Source: Rhodoferax koreense (GTDB taxonomy: Bacteria; Pseudomonadota; Gammaproteobacteria; Burkholderiales; Burkholderiaceae_C). Taken from it: a DNA stretch of 64,000 nt. Of the stretch, positions 54,067 through 62,053 are shown one piece after another (the first letter of the stretch is position 1; each line of letters starts with the position of its first letter). The stretch lies in NCBI RefSeq assembly GCF_001955695.1, contig NZ_CP019236.1:1-64000 (forward strand). Direction: 5' to 3'. The position numbers and the translations under genes were made by a program. The notes beneath the pieces are model-generated. The model was not told the DNA's origin. It saw only the letters and a list, made by a program, of their open reading frames with translations, and did no database searches.

Positions 54067-54114
54067 ATTGTATTGAATACTTGAGAATACGCAATACGCC
54101 AAATACAATACAAT
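54067..54114. promoter_or_regulatory. Symmetric divergent promoter with 9-bp inverted repeats
   Basis: ATTGTATTG (54067-54075) and CAATACAAT (54106-54114) are exact inverted repeats 30 bases apart. On the plus strand TTGAGA (54081-54086) and TACAAT (54104-54109) are 17 bases apart; on the minus strand TTGCGT (54094-54089) and TACAAT (54072-54067) are 16 apart. Each -10 box lies inside a repeat arm, so one regulator could control both genes. Confidence 0.65.
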
Positions 54115-54145
54115 ACACACCCATCCACAGCCGTCCGGAGACCCC

Positions 54146-55501
54146 ATGCCCATTGGAATGTTCGAATCGTTCATGACGTCCTATTGCTTCAGCGACGATG
54201 CCAAACGCATCTGGAACGATTCGGCCACGTTGCAGGCCTGGCTCGACGTCGAAGTCGCGCTGGCGCGGGCGCAGGCCGAGCTGGGACTGATCCCGGCGTC
54301 GGCGGCGGAGGTCATCGCGGCCAAGGGCCAAGCCAGCCTGTTCGACCGCGAACGCCTGGCCCGCGACATCGCCTTTTCCCAGCACGGGCTGGTGCCGGTG
54401 CTGCACCAGTTCGAAGCCCTGTGCGGCGAACCGGCCGCGCGCTACATCCACTGGGGCGCGACCACACAGAACATCTTCGACACCGGCGCCTCGCTGCAGA
54501 TGGCGCAGACGCACCGCCTGCTGGTGCAAGGCCTGGACGACGCCATCGCCCACCTGTCGCGGCTGGCGCTGGCGCACAAGGCTTCGCCGATGGCGGGCCG
54601 CACCCATGGCCAGCACGCCCTGCCCACCACCTTCGGCCTCAAGGTGGCGACCTGGATCGACGAGCTGGACCGCCAGCGCCAGCGTCTGGCGGAGCGTTTC
54701 GCGCCCTCTTTCCCCACCCTGCTCGGGGGGGCCATCGGCACCTATGGGGCCACCGGCGCGGTGGGGCGCGCGGTCGAGCAACGCGTGGCCGAGTTGCTGG
54801 GCCTGCAGGCCAACCTCATGCCCTCCCGTGCCTCGTACGACCGTGCGGCCGACTACTGCACCACGCTGGGGCTGCTGGCAGCCACCATCGAAAAAATCGG
54901 GACCAGCGTGGTGCTGCTGATGCGCACCGAGATCGCCGAGGTCGCCGAGGCCTTCCACCTGGGCAAGATGGGCAGCTCGACGATGGCGCAAAAGCGCAAC
55001 CCGAACACCGCCATGTCGATGATCGGCATGGCGCGCCTGCTGCGCGGACGGGTGCCCGTGGCCATCGAGGCCATGGTCCGCCAGGACGAGGGCGACGGCT
55101 CGGCGAGCTTCGTCACCGATGTGCTGCTGCCCGACATCGGCATCACCGCGCTGTCGCTGGTGGCCTTCCTGGCGCGCCTCACCCAGGGCCTGCAGGCCGA
55201 CGAGGCCGCCATGCGCCACAACCTCGGCCTCACCAACGGCCTGATCGCCGCCGAGACCGCGATGATGCGGCTGGGCCTGGAGATCGGCCGCCCGAAGGCC
55301 CACCACGTGTTGTACGAGGCGGCGCAACGCGCGCAGTCGGACAAGGTCCCTTACCTCACGGCCATCCAGGAACACCCCGAATTCCGCCATACGCCGGTGC
55401 CCGACAACCTGCCGCGCTGGCTCGATCCCGAAACCAATCTGGGCGAATCGGTCGCGCTCACCGAAGACACCGTGCGCCGCGTGGCGCAACGCAAGGGCTG
55501 A
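54146..55501 (+). CDS. Fumarase/aspartase-superfamily lyase (PcaB/PurB-like)
   Basis: A 451-residue enzyme of the aspartase/fumarase superfamily with the family signature GSSTMAQKRNP near residues 275-285 and the N-terminal WLDVEVALARAQAELG. It resembles 3-carboxy-cis,cis-muconate cycloisomerase and adenylosuccinate lyase-like proteins; the surroundings (Bug protein, catabolic-type regulator) suggest a carboxylic-acid catabolic lyase rather than purine synthesis. The exact substrate is unknown. The ATG follows GGAGACCCC. It shares a symmetric divergent promoter with the Bug gene. Confidence 0.85.
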   Translation: MPIGMFESFMTSYCFSDDAKRIWNDSATLQAWLDVEVALARAQAELGLIPASAAEVIAAKGQASLFDRERLARDIAFSQHGLVPVLHQFEALCGEPAARYIHWGATTQNIFDTGASLQMAQTHRLLVQGLDDAIAHLSRLALAHKASPMAGRTHGQHALPTTFGLKVATWIDELDRQRQRLAERFAPSFPTLLGGAIGTYGATGAVGRAVEQRVAELLGLQANLMPSRASYDRAADYCTTLGLLAATIEKIGTSVVLLMRTEIAEVAEAFHLGKMGSSTMAQKRNPNTAMSMIGMARLLRGRVPVAIEAMVRQDEGDGSASFVTDVLLPDIGITALSLVAFLARLTQGLQADEAAMRHNLGLTNGLIAAETAMMRLGLEIGRPKAHHVLYEAAQRAQSDKVPYLTAIQEHPEFRHTPVPDNLPRWLDPETNLGESVALTEDTVRRVAQRKG

Positions 55502-55508
55502 GCCGCGT

Positions 55509-56651
55509 TCAGCGGGCCGTGGCCACCGCGCGCTCGGCGGGGGCCGCCACCGACGCGCCGGGCCGGTGGGTCACGGGGGCCAGTTCGGCGCCGAACGGCA
55601 GCGTGGGGTCGGCCCAACGGCGGTTCGTGGCCTCGAACATCATCGCCACTTGGTCCTCGATGCGCGCGCCCACCACTTCGAAAAAGTCGGCGTGTTCGTT
55701 TTGCTGGTCGGTGCGGCCCAGCAGCACCACGCTGAGCGCGCCGGGCACGGACACCCCGGCCTCCTCGAGCATCTGGCGAAAACGCGCGCCGTCCCAGATG
55801 CCCCACACGATCAGCGCCGAAAACGGCAGGCGGCCATCGGCGTCCTGCAGGGCGCGCAGCTCGGCCACCAGCGCCTCGACATAGCCCTCGTCGGGCATGA
55901 AGGGCAGCCGAATGGTCTGCAGCGAAACGCCGGGCTGGTGCTGGGCCAGGTGCGCCCAGCGGCGGAATCCGAGCGTGGTCGACAGCAGCGGCACCGAGGT
56001 CGCGGCAAAGCACAGGCGCTGGTGGCCGCGCCGGTGCAGCAACGCGGCGGCCAGCGCCAGTGGCTCGCCCCATTCGGTGCCGATGGAGTCGAAGCCGTTG
56101 CCCACCATGGCGATGCCGTCGTACAACACTGCGGGGGTCTTCTCCTGCAGCGTGGCCAGCATGCCGCTGGTGATGGCGTGGTAGACGGACTGGATCACGC
56201 AGGCGTCGAAGCGCGGCAGGCCCTTGAGCACCTGCTGCGCATGCTCGGCATCGGAATACGAGACCTCGATGAGCTTGTGGCCGCTGGCCATGAAACGCCG
56301 CCCCAACTGCTCGATGTACTGGCGGCCACGGTCGAAACGCACCGCACGGCGCAACACAAGGACCGAACGCGCGCGCGCAGCCGCCCCGGGTGCGCCATCG
56401 GCGTTCAGCGCGGCAGCCCGCGGTTGCGCCGGCGCCTCGCCGCTGCCATCGGCCACCAGGAAGATGCCTTTGCCGGTGTGCACCTCCACCACGCCATGTT
56501 CGCGCAGCCGGTGAATCGCACGCTGCACCACGGCCTGCGACAGGCCGTGACGCTTCATCAGGTCGCGAACCGGGGGCAGGCGGTCGCCACGGCGCCCATG
56601 GGCCACAAATTCGGCAAGATAGTCCTCGAGGTCCGGCGCAACGTGAAGCAT
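55509..56651 (-). CDS. GntR-type regulator with periplasmic-binding-like domain
   Basis: A 380-residue regulator with an N-terminal GntR winged helix-turn-helix (residues about 10-65, RRGDRLPPVRDLMKRHGLSQ) and a LacI-type sugar-binding-like ligand domain (about 95-360). It is convergent with the lyase gene, so it is a candidate for control of the lyase/Bug pair through their symmetric promoter, and for the inverted repeats seen there. The ligand is unknown. Confidence 0.85.
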   Translation of the reverse strand: MLHVAPDLEDYLAEFVAHGRRGDRLPPVRDLMKRHGLSQAVVQRAIHRLREHGVVEVHTGKGIFLVADGSGEAPAQPRAAALNADGAPGAAARARSVLVLRRAVRFDRGRQYIEQLGRRFMASGHKLIEVSYSDAEHAQQVLKGLPRFDACVIQSVYHAITSGMLATLQEKTPAVLYDGIAMVGNGFDSIGTEWGEPLALAAALLHRRGHQRLCFAATSVPLLSTTLGFRRWAHLAQHQPGVSLQTIRLPFMPDEGYVEALVAELRALQDADGRLPFSALIVWGIWDGARFRQMLEEAGVSVPGALSVVLLGRTDQQNEHADFFEVVGARIEDQVAMMFEATNRRWADPTLPFGAELAPVTHRPGASVAAPAERAVATAR

Positions 56652-56701
56652 CGGGGGAAGATACCGCAATTTCGGTGAAGGCCCGGCCGCACCGCGGAAG
56701 T

Positions 56702-57964
56702 TCAGGCCCGCGGCAGCGGATTGCGCCGCACCATCCAGCCGAACAAGCCCGCGCCCACGGCCAGCGATGCGGCGGCCATCTCCAGCGACAGCGTGAAGCC
56801 CGCGCCGCGCGTGTCGGCTTGCCGCAGCACCCAGGCCACGAGCAGGGGTCCGACGATCTGGCCCAACCCATAAACCGCGGTGAGCAGGCCCATGGTCGCG
56901 GCCGGCGCCACCGGCCGCAGGCGGCGCACTTCCTGCATCGCGAAGAAGGTGATGGCGGTGAATGGCAAGCCCAGCATGAAGCTGCCGAGCGCGAAACCCG
57001 CCAGGCTCGGGCTGACCACGCTGGCCAGCACACCGAGGGTCTGCAGCACGTAGCAGCCCGCGAGCCAGAGGCGCATGTCGGCGTGCGCGGGCACGCGCGT
57101 GGCCAGCATCGCGCCGAGCATCACGCCCAGGCCGAACAAAGGCCAGAACAGCTGGATCCAGGGCGAACCGGGCAATGCGTCGCGCGCGATGACTGGCAGG
57201 AAGGTGGCGGTGATGATGTAGCCGAAGCCGGCAATGCCGTAGGCCACGGTGAGCAGCGTCAGCTGCCCCGCCAGCTCGGCCGGGGCCGGCGGCGCACCAG
57301 GAGCCGCTGCCGCCGGGCCCGCCGCCGAGGCCGACGCAGCCGGCGTGGCGGGTGCTGCCGGGGCCCGGAACACACGCCAGACCAGCGCCGTGAGCGTCAC
57401 GGCCAGCGCGCCGAACACCAGCCAGGCCGAAGCGGCCCGCCAATCCCAGGCCACCATCGCGCCGGCAAGCAGGCCGCTGAGCACGATGCCCGCGCCCGGT
57501 CCCACGTAGATGAAGCCGCCCATCGCCGGCACGCCCAGGCGCGCCAGCGCGGCCAGGCACCAGCTCGAGGTGTAGACGAACACGAAGGCGCTGGCCACAC
57601 CGGCCAGGAAACGCGCCAGCGGCCACAGCGCCGGCAGTTGCAGGGCCATGCCCAGGGTGAGCAAGCAGGTGGCCATCAGCCCCGCATGCAGCATGTGCGA
57701 CGCCACGACCGGCGGCAGGCGGCGGAACTGGCGCCAGACCAAGGGTTGGAAGGTGCACCACACCGCGCCCACCATGTAGCCGAGGTAGTTGGCGCTGGCC
57801 AGCCAGCTCGCGGCGGGCAGGTCGATCACGCCGTCGTGCAGCATCATCGGCAACAGCGGTGTGAAGGCGAAGCGGCCGATGCCCATGGCCACGGCCAGCG
57901 CCACCATGCCGGCCATGGCGATACGCCAGCGCCCGGGAGCGCGCGCGGAAGTCGAATCCGCCAT
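56702..57964 (-). CDS. YbfB/YjiJ-family MFS transporter
   Basis: A 420-residue membrane protein with about twelve spans, starting with MAMGIGRFAFTPLLPMML, the signature pattern of the YbfB/YjiJ branch of MFS proteins. The central loop is Ala/Pro-rich (residues about 195-225). Substrate is unknown; members are presumed exporters. ATG 57964 begins MADSTSARAPG. It lies two bases downstream of the AI-2E transporter stop on the same strand, so both are probably in one transcript. Confidence 0.85.
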   Translation of the reverse strand: MADSTSARAPGRWRIAMAGMVALAVAMGIGRFAFTPLLPMMLHDGVIDLPAASWLASANYLGYMVGAVWCTFQPLVWRQFRRLPPVVASHMLHAGLMATCLLTLGMALQLPALWPLARFLAGVASAFVFVYTSSWCLAALARLGVPAMGGFIYVGPGAGIVLSGLLAGAMVAWDWRAASAWLVFGALAVTLTALVWRVFRAPAAPATPAASASAAGPAAAAPGAPPAPAELAGQLTLLTVAYGIAGFGYIITATFLPVIARDALPGSPWIQLFWPLFGLGVMLGAMLATRVPAHADMRLWLAGCYVLQTLGVLASVVSPSLAGFALGSFMLGLPFTAITFFAMQEVRRLRPVAPAATMGLLTAVYGLGQIVGPLLVAWVLRQADTRGAGFTLSLEMAAASLAVGAGLFGWMVRRNPLPRA

Positions 57965-57966
57965 GG

Positions 57967-59127
57967 TCAGGGCAGAGGCTGATTGGATGCGGGGGCGGTC
58001 GCGGGCGGCTCGGCCGTGGCCGCGTTGGTGCCGGCCGTCGCCTCTTCCAGCGTACCGGAAAAGATGTCCCACACCGCCATGAACATGGCCGCGATCACCG
58101 GGCCGATCACGAAGCCGTTGAGCCCGAAGATGCCGATACCGCCAATGGTGGAGATCAGCACCACGTAGTCGGGCATCTTGGTGTCCTTGCCCACCAGCAC
58201 CGGGCGCAGCACGTTGTCGACCATGCCGATCACCAGCACGCCGTAACAAGTCAGCGCCACGCCTTGCCAGATGGCACCCGTGACCAAAAAGTACACCGCC
58301 ACCGGCACCCACACCACGGCCGCGCCCACGGCCGGCAGCAGGGAGAGAAACGCCATCAGCACGGCCCACAGCACCGTGGCATGGATGCCGAGGAACCAGA
58401 ACGCCAGGCCGCCGAGCACGCCCTGTGCCACGGCCATCAGCACATTGCCCTTCACCGTGGCGCGCACGACGGTGGTGAACTTGGTGAACAGCTGCCGCTT
58501 GGTGTTGGCGTCGAGCGGGATCGCGTCGCGCATGCGGCGCGACAGGCTGGCGCCGTCACGCAGCAGGAAGAACATCAGGTACAGCATGATGCAGAAGCTG
58601 ATCACGAAATCGAAAGTGTTCTGCCCGATGCTCAGTGCCTGCGCCGCCAGCGCCTGGCTGCCCTGGGCCAGCCGGGCGCTGAGATGGGTCTGCAAATCCT
58701 TCAGGTTGCCCAGGCCGAAGCGGTCGAGCAGATTGCTCACCCAGTCGGGCAATGCGGCGAGGATCTGCCCGAAGTAGTTGCCGAAGTTGAGTTCACCCGA
58801 CTGGATGCGCAGGTACAGGCCGTTGCCTTCCTTCACCAGCATGCCCGTGATCAGCGTCATGGGCAGGATCACGATCACGAGGAACACCACCAGCGTACCG
58901 AGTGCGGCCAGCGTGCGCCGCTGGCCGAAGGCCTTCAGCAGCCGGCGAAAAAGGGGCGAGAACAGGATCGCCATCACCACCCCCCAGAACACCGCGCCGT
59001 AGAACGGCCACAGGATCCAGCCAAAGCCCAGCGTGACCGCCACGAGCAGCAGCAGGAAAGTCTTGTTCTCCAGGGCGGACCAGGGGACGGATGGGGCGGC
59101 GACGGGTGGCGATTCGGGAATGGACAT
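57967..59127 (-). CDS. AI-2E family transporter
   Basis: A 386-residue membrane protein of the AI-2E (PerM/YdiK) family, with seven to eight spans, a long periplasmic stretch around residues 90-180 and the characteristic late region GIGIFGLNGFVIGPVIAAMF. Members were named for autoinducer-2 export, but many act as other exporters or sodium/proton antiporters. The ATG at 59127 (MSIPESPPVA) is preferred over an extra 20 codons upstream. It precedes the MFS gene by two bases. Confidence 0.9.
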   Translation of the reverse strand: MSIPESPPVAAPSVPWSALENKTFLLLLVAVTLGFGWILWPFYGAVFWGVVMAILFSPLFRRLLKAFGQRRTLAALGTLVVFLVIVILPMTLITGMLVKEGNGLYLRIQSGELNFGNYFGQILAALPDWVSNLLDRFGLGNLKDLQTHLSARLAQGSQALAAQALSIGQNTFDFVISFCIMLYLMFFLLRDGASLSRRMRDAIPLDANTKRQLFTKFTTVVRATVKGNVLMAVAQGVLGGLAFWFLGIHATVLWAVLMAFLSLLPAVGAAVVWVPVAVYFLVTGAIWQGVALTCYGVLVIGMVDNVLRPVLVGKDTKMPDYVVLISTIGGIGIFGLNGFVIGPVIAAMFMAVWDIFSGTLEEATAGTNAATAEPPATAPASNQPLP

Positions 59128-59275
59128 GGCAAACGGTGCGGTGGCGGCGGAACGCCGGGACTGTGAATGCCGCCATGGTATCGACATTGCCGTTTGGGCG
59201 AGAAATGCCGGACAGGCTCGGAACCCCGCGCGTTATCCTCCCGGCCTGGCCATCTGCCATTTGAAGGAATCACCC

Positions 59276-59638
59276 ATGCCGCGTCCCGTTCTCGACGAAA
59301 ACCATGTCCACCCGGCCGTTCGCGCCAGGCTGGCCGCCGTTGCACCCATCGTGGCCGAGGTGCAGGCCGCGATCGCGGCACACGCGGTGGTGGTCGTGGG
59401 CATGGGGTTGAATCCCTACCCGAAAAAGGCGCGGCGCCTGCTCGACGCGGCCGGCGTGCCGTTCCATTACCTGGGCTATGGCAGTTACTTCGGCGGCTGG
59501 CGCGAACGCACCCAGCTCAAGATGTGGTGCGGCTGGCCCACGCTGCCCATGGTCTTCGTGCGCGGCACGCTGGTGGGTGGCGCAAGCGACCTGGAACGGC
59601 TGATCCAGAGCGGCGAGCTGCAGCGCATGCTGAAATGA
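59276..59638 (+). CDS. Glutaredoxin-fold protein lacking the CxxC
   Basis: A 120-residue protein with a thioredoxin-like glutaredoxin fold. The cis-proline motif WPTLPMVFV and the glycine motif GGASDLERLI for glutathione binding are present. The redox site that reads CPYC or CGFS in glutaredoxins is NPYP here (residues 46-49), and the only cysteine is Cys85. So it cannot do dithiol redox chemistry and may be a structural or binding relative found in Comamonadaceae. ATG 59276 follows GAAGGAAT. A strong bidirectional terminator follows directly. Confidence 0.85.
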   Translation: MPRPVLDENHVHPAVRARLAAVAPIVAEVQAAIAAHAVVVVGMGLNPYPKKARRLLDAAGVPFHYLGYGSYFGGWRERTQLKMWCGWPTLPMVFVRGTLVGGASDLERLIQSGELQRMLK

Positions 59639-59640
59639 GA

Positions 59641-59660
59641 AAAGGCCCCGAGGGGCCTTT
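59641..59660. terminator. Bidirectional intrinsic terminator
   Basis: AAAGGCCCC (59641-59649) and GGGGCCTTT (59652-59660) are exact complements, giving an 8-bp stem with a CGAG loop and A/T tracts at both sides. It sits between the convergent glutaredoxin-like and Spy-like genes and serves both directions. Confidence 0.85.
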
Positions 59661-59681
59661 GCTGTTCATCGGACTGCGCGA

Positions 59682-60257
59682 TCAGCCTTTGGGCTGGGCC
59701 TCAGGACCACCGTGGGGGCGACCGTCCGGGCCGCCTCGGCCCCAATGCCCGTCCCGGCCACCGGGTCGGTGCATCATGGCATTGGCGTCGAACACCTTCT
59801 GCTGTTCCGGCGTGAGCACGGCGTAGAAGGCCTTGACGGCATCGCCACGTTTGTCCATCTCGGCATCGCGCTGGGCTCGCATGGCGCGCATCTTGTCGAT
59901 GCGTTCGGGCGTGGTCAGCTTGGCCATGTCGCCGCGTTCCATGCGTGCGTGCGGCGCAGGCGGCTGCATGCTGGTGGTGAAGGTGGTCCAGGCCGGTTCC
60001 TGGGCCGGTGTGAGCTTGAGCTTGGCCTTGAGCTCGGCCGCGCGTTTGGCCATGTGTTCCTGCATCTTGGCCGGGTCGTGACGGCCCATGCGTTCGCCAG
60101 GGCGCGCAGTCGGCGGACCGGCCTTGTCGGCCATGGGTGCGGGGGGGGTGCCCGGTGCGGCAGGCGCCGCCGTCTGGGCGGAAGCCGCCAGACCGATGGA
60201 GGCCAGCAGGCCAGCCAATACCAGGTGCTTGAACGGGGAGGTGGAGGTTGATCGCAT
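59682..60257 (-). CDS. Spy/CpxP-like periplasmic LTxxQ protein
   Basis: A 191-residue secreted protein with a signal peptide (ending LAASAQ) and a helical Spy/CpxP-like domain: two LTxxQ-type motifs, KLTPAQEPAWTTF and VLTPEQQKVFDAN. Such proteins are ATP-independent periplasmic chaperones or metal/stress sensors of the envelope stress response. The C-terminus is Gly/His/Arg-rich. No two-component genes are adjacent. It is convergent with the glutaredoxin-like gene through a bidirectional terminator. Confidence 0.85.
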   Translation of the reverse strand: MRSTSTSPFKHLVLAGLLASIGLAASAQTAAPAAPGTPPAPMADKAGPPTARPGERMGRHDPAKMQEHMAKRAAELKAKLKLTPAQEPAWTTFTTSMQPPAPHARMERGDMAKLTTPERIDKMRAMRAQRDAEMDKRGDAVKAFYAVLTPEQQKVFDANAMMHRPGGRDGHWGRGGPDGRPHGGPEAQPKG

Positions 60258-60333
60258 GAGAGTGCTTCCTTTCTAGAAGACGCCTGATGCCAACATCGGT
60301 CTCAGGTTGGAAACGAGTCTCGCGCGGCGATGT

Positions 60334-60355
60334 ATCGGCGCCATAACGCGCCGAT
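60334..60355. terminator. Hairpin after the PAAR gene
   Basis: ATCGGCGC (60334-60341) and GCGCCGAT (60348-60355) form a perfect 8-bp stem with a six-base loop, about 27 bases after the PAAR stop on the minus strand. No U-tract follows on that strand, so it is only a possible end of the effector operon. Confidence 0.4.
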
Positions 60356-60381
60356 GAGATTTTGTAAAGATGTCCGGCGCG

Positions 60382-60639
60382 TCACACCACCGTGCCGTGG
60401 CCCCCGCCGATCAGCGTGCAGCCGCATTCGGTGCGATGCCCCTCGAGCGCCATGGGCCGGCCATCGAGCCGCGTGACGTCATCGCCCTCGACGATCGCAT
60501 TCACGCCATGACGTGGGCAGTCCACCAGGTCGCCTTGGCGAGCGATGGCGCGGCCGTGCACATGGTCCGTGGGCGAGCCGGTGATCACCACACCGCCGTC
60601 GCTTGTACGGTCACCGACCAGGATGATGTATCTCGGCAT
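60382..60639 (-). CDS. PAAR-domain T6SS tip protein
   Basis: An 85-residue PAAR protein. PAAR proteins form a conical tip on the VgrG spike of type VI secretion systems and carry effectors. The repeated pattern is visible as HVHGRAIARQGDLVDCP and ALEGHRTECGCTLIGGGHGTVV. It has no toxin extension, so it is a free tip. It is the last gene of the Tle3-Tla3-PAAR run, a grouping like the Pseudomonas tle3 locus. GGGATGAG provides the ribosome site. Confidence 0.9.
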   Translation of the reverse strand: MPRYIILVGDRTSDGGVVITGSPTDHVHGRAIARQGDLVDCPRHGVNAIVEGDDVTRLDGRPMALEGHRTECGCTLIGGGHGTVV

Positions 60640-60685
60640 GGCTCATCCCGCCAAGTTGCGTGTGACCGGTGCCAACCTCGCCAAC

Positions 60686-62053
60686 TCATGCGTGTTCATA
60701 AGGGCGTTTCCTGAAATGGGCCCGGTAGGCCGGGTTGTTGGGCTGCACCACGAGCACCGTGGCGCCATCGTCGCGCCGCGCGTTGATCACGATCGCCGAA
60801 GCGCCGGTTTCCCAGGCGGCCAGGCTGGCCAGGCCAATGCCCGCGAAGGCACTGGCCGCCCCACAGTCGCCGAGCCTTTCGCCCAGGTGGTAACCGGCGC
60901 GCGGATCGTGCAACGCGAATGCAGGCAGCACCGCACGCACCGCTTGGCGCAACACGAGCATGCGCTCCTGACTCGTTTCCCCCACGCCAGGATCGAACAT
61001 GATGCGCGCCGGCGGCTGGCCCTGTAAGGGACCATCGAGCGCGGACTGCAATGCCTGCTGCAGCGCCGCCACGCGTTGCGCCTGCGGTTCCACCTTGCTG
61101 TAGCTGGCCTCCGCCGGCCGATAGACCCAGGCCAGCGTCGGTGTCTCGTCGTACTGCGCCATCTGCGCCTGGCTCCATGGCTCGGGCACATGGGGCGTGC
61201 GGGTGTAGGTCCTGGGTGAACGGTAGGTCGTATGGCCCACGTCGTTGTACCGGCCCAGGCCGCCGAAGCCGTGCTTCCCGCGGCCCGACCGGCCGTCGGG
61301 AAACTGGGTCACCTCAACGCTGTCGACCACATGCGGCGCCAGTTCGCGCAGCCATTCAGCCGCGGCGTGTCGGCCCAGCAGCAGGCTCACGAAAGCGTCG
61401 CTCAAGTCGCTGGCGCGCCGGTCGCGCGAGAGAATGGCCTGCAGGGTCTCCGGCTGGCCCGCGCCAGCCGCACCGCTGGGTGGTGCCTGCCAGCCCCCGG
61501 TTTGCGCGCGCATGGCATAACCGTCCTCGGCCCACAGCAGCAGGCTGTTCAGGTCGCCGGCCTTGTCGAACCGCTGGAAGATGGCCGTCCACAGGTTGTC
61601 GTTGCCGGTCTCCCAACTGACGGTGCTGCGCTCGCCGCTGAGCCGATGGAAGGGCAGGCCGCTGCTCTGCATGGACCACACCAGGTTCTCGAAGTAGGCC
61701 CGGTTCACCGCCGCCGAGGCGGCGGCTTGCGCCCAGCGGGTCGGGCCGACCAGCACGGCCGGGACCGGGTAGTTCTCCACGAAGGTTTTGCGGGGCCCGT
61801 CACCGGCGGGCCAGTAACGCAATACGTCGCCGAGCGTGGTGCGCCGCCACAGCGCGGCCTCGTCCTGGCAGGCGCGCAGCGAACCGGGTGGGGCCGGCTG
61901 CTCGATCAACCGCCCGCCACCGGCCTCGACCAGGGCCCAGAGGTCGCGCGCCGGATGGTGGGCAATGCGCATGCCCACGCCGAAGACCTGCAGCGCCACG
62001 GGCAGGATGTCTGGCGCCGCGCTCGGCTCGTAACGGTACCGCTGCGCCGTCAT
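60686..62053 (-). CDS. Tla3-like T6SS lipase adaptor (DUF2875)
   Basis: A 455-residue protein of the DUF2875 family, now linked to Tla3, the adaptor that carries the Tle3 lipase effector to its VgrG. It has Pro/Arg-rich N-terminal features and a central block LWTAIFQRFDKAGDLNSLLL typical of the family, with the C-terminal DRRASDLSDAFVSLLLGRHA. The start overlaps the Tle3 stop by four bases, which shows coupling. It lies between Tle3 and PAAR genes. The name rests on family and order and is not proven here. Confidence 0.78.
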   Translation of the reverse strand: MTAQRYRYEPSAAPDILPVALQVFGVGMRIAHHPARDLWALVEAGGGRLIEQPAPPGSLRACQDEAALWRRTTLGDVLRYWPAGDGPRKTFVENYPVPAVLVGPTRWAQAAASAAVNRAYFENLVWSMQSSGLPFHRLSGERSTVSWETGNDNLWTAIFQRFDKAGDLNSLLLWAEDGYAMRAQTGGWQAPPSGAAGAGQPETLQAILSRDRRASDLSDAFVSLLLGRHAAAEWLRELAPHVVDSVEVTQFPDGRSGRGKHGFGGLGRYNDVGHTTYRSPRTYTRTPHVPEPWSQAQMAQYDETPTLAWVYRPAEASYSKVEPQAQRVAALQQALQSALDGPLQGQPPARIMFDPGVGETSQERMLVLRQAVRAVLPAFALHDPRAGYHLGERLGDCGAASAFAGIGLASLAAWETGASAIVINARRDDGATVLVVQPNNPAYRAHFRKRPYEHA

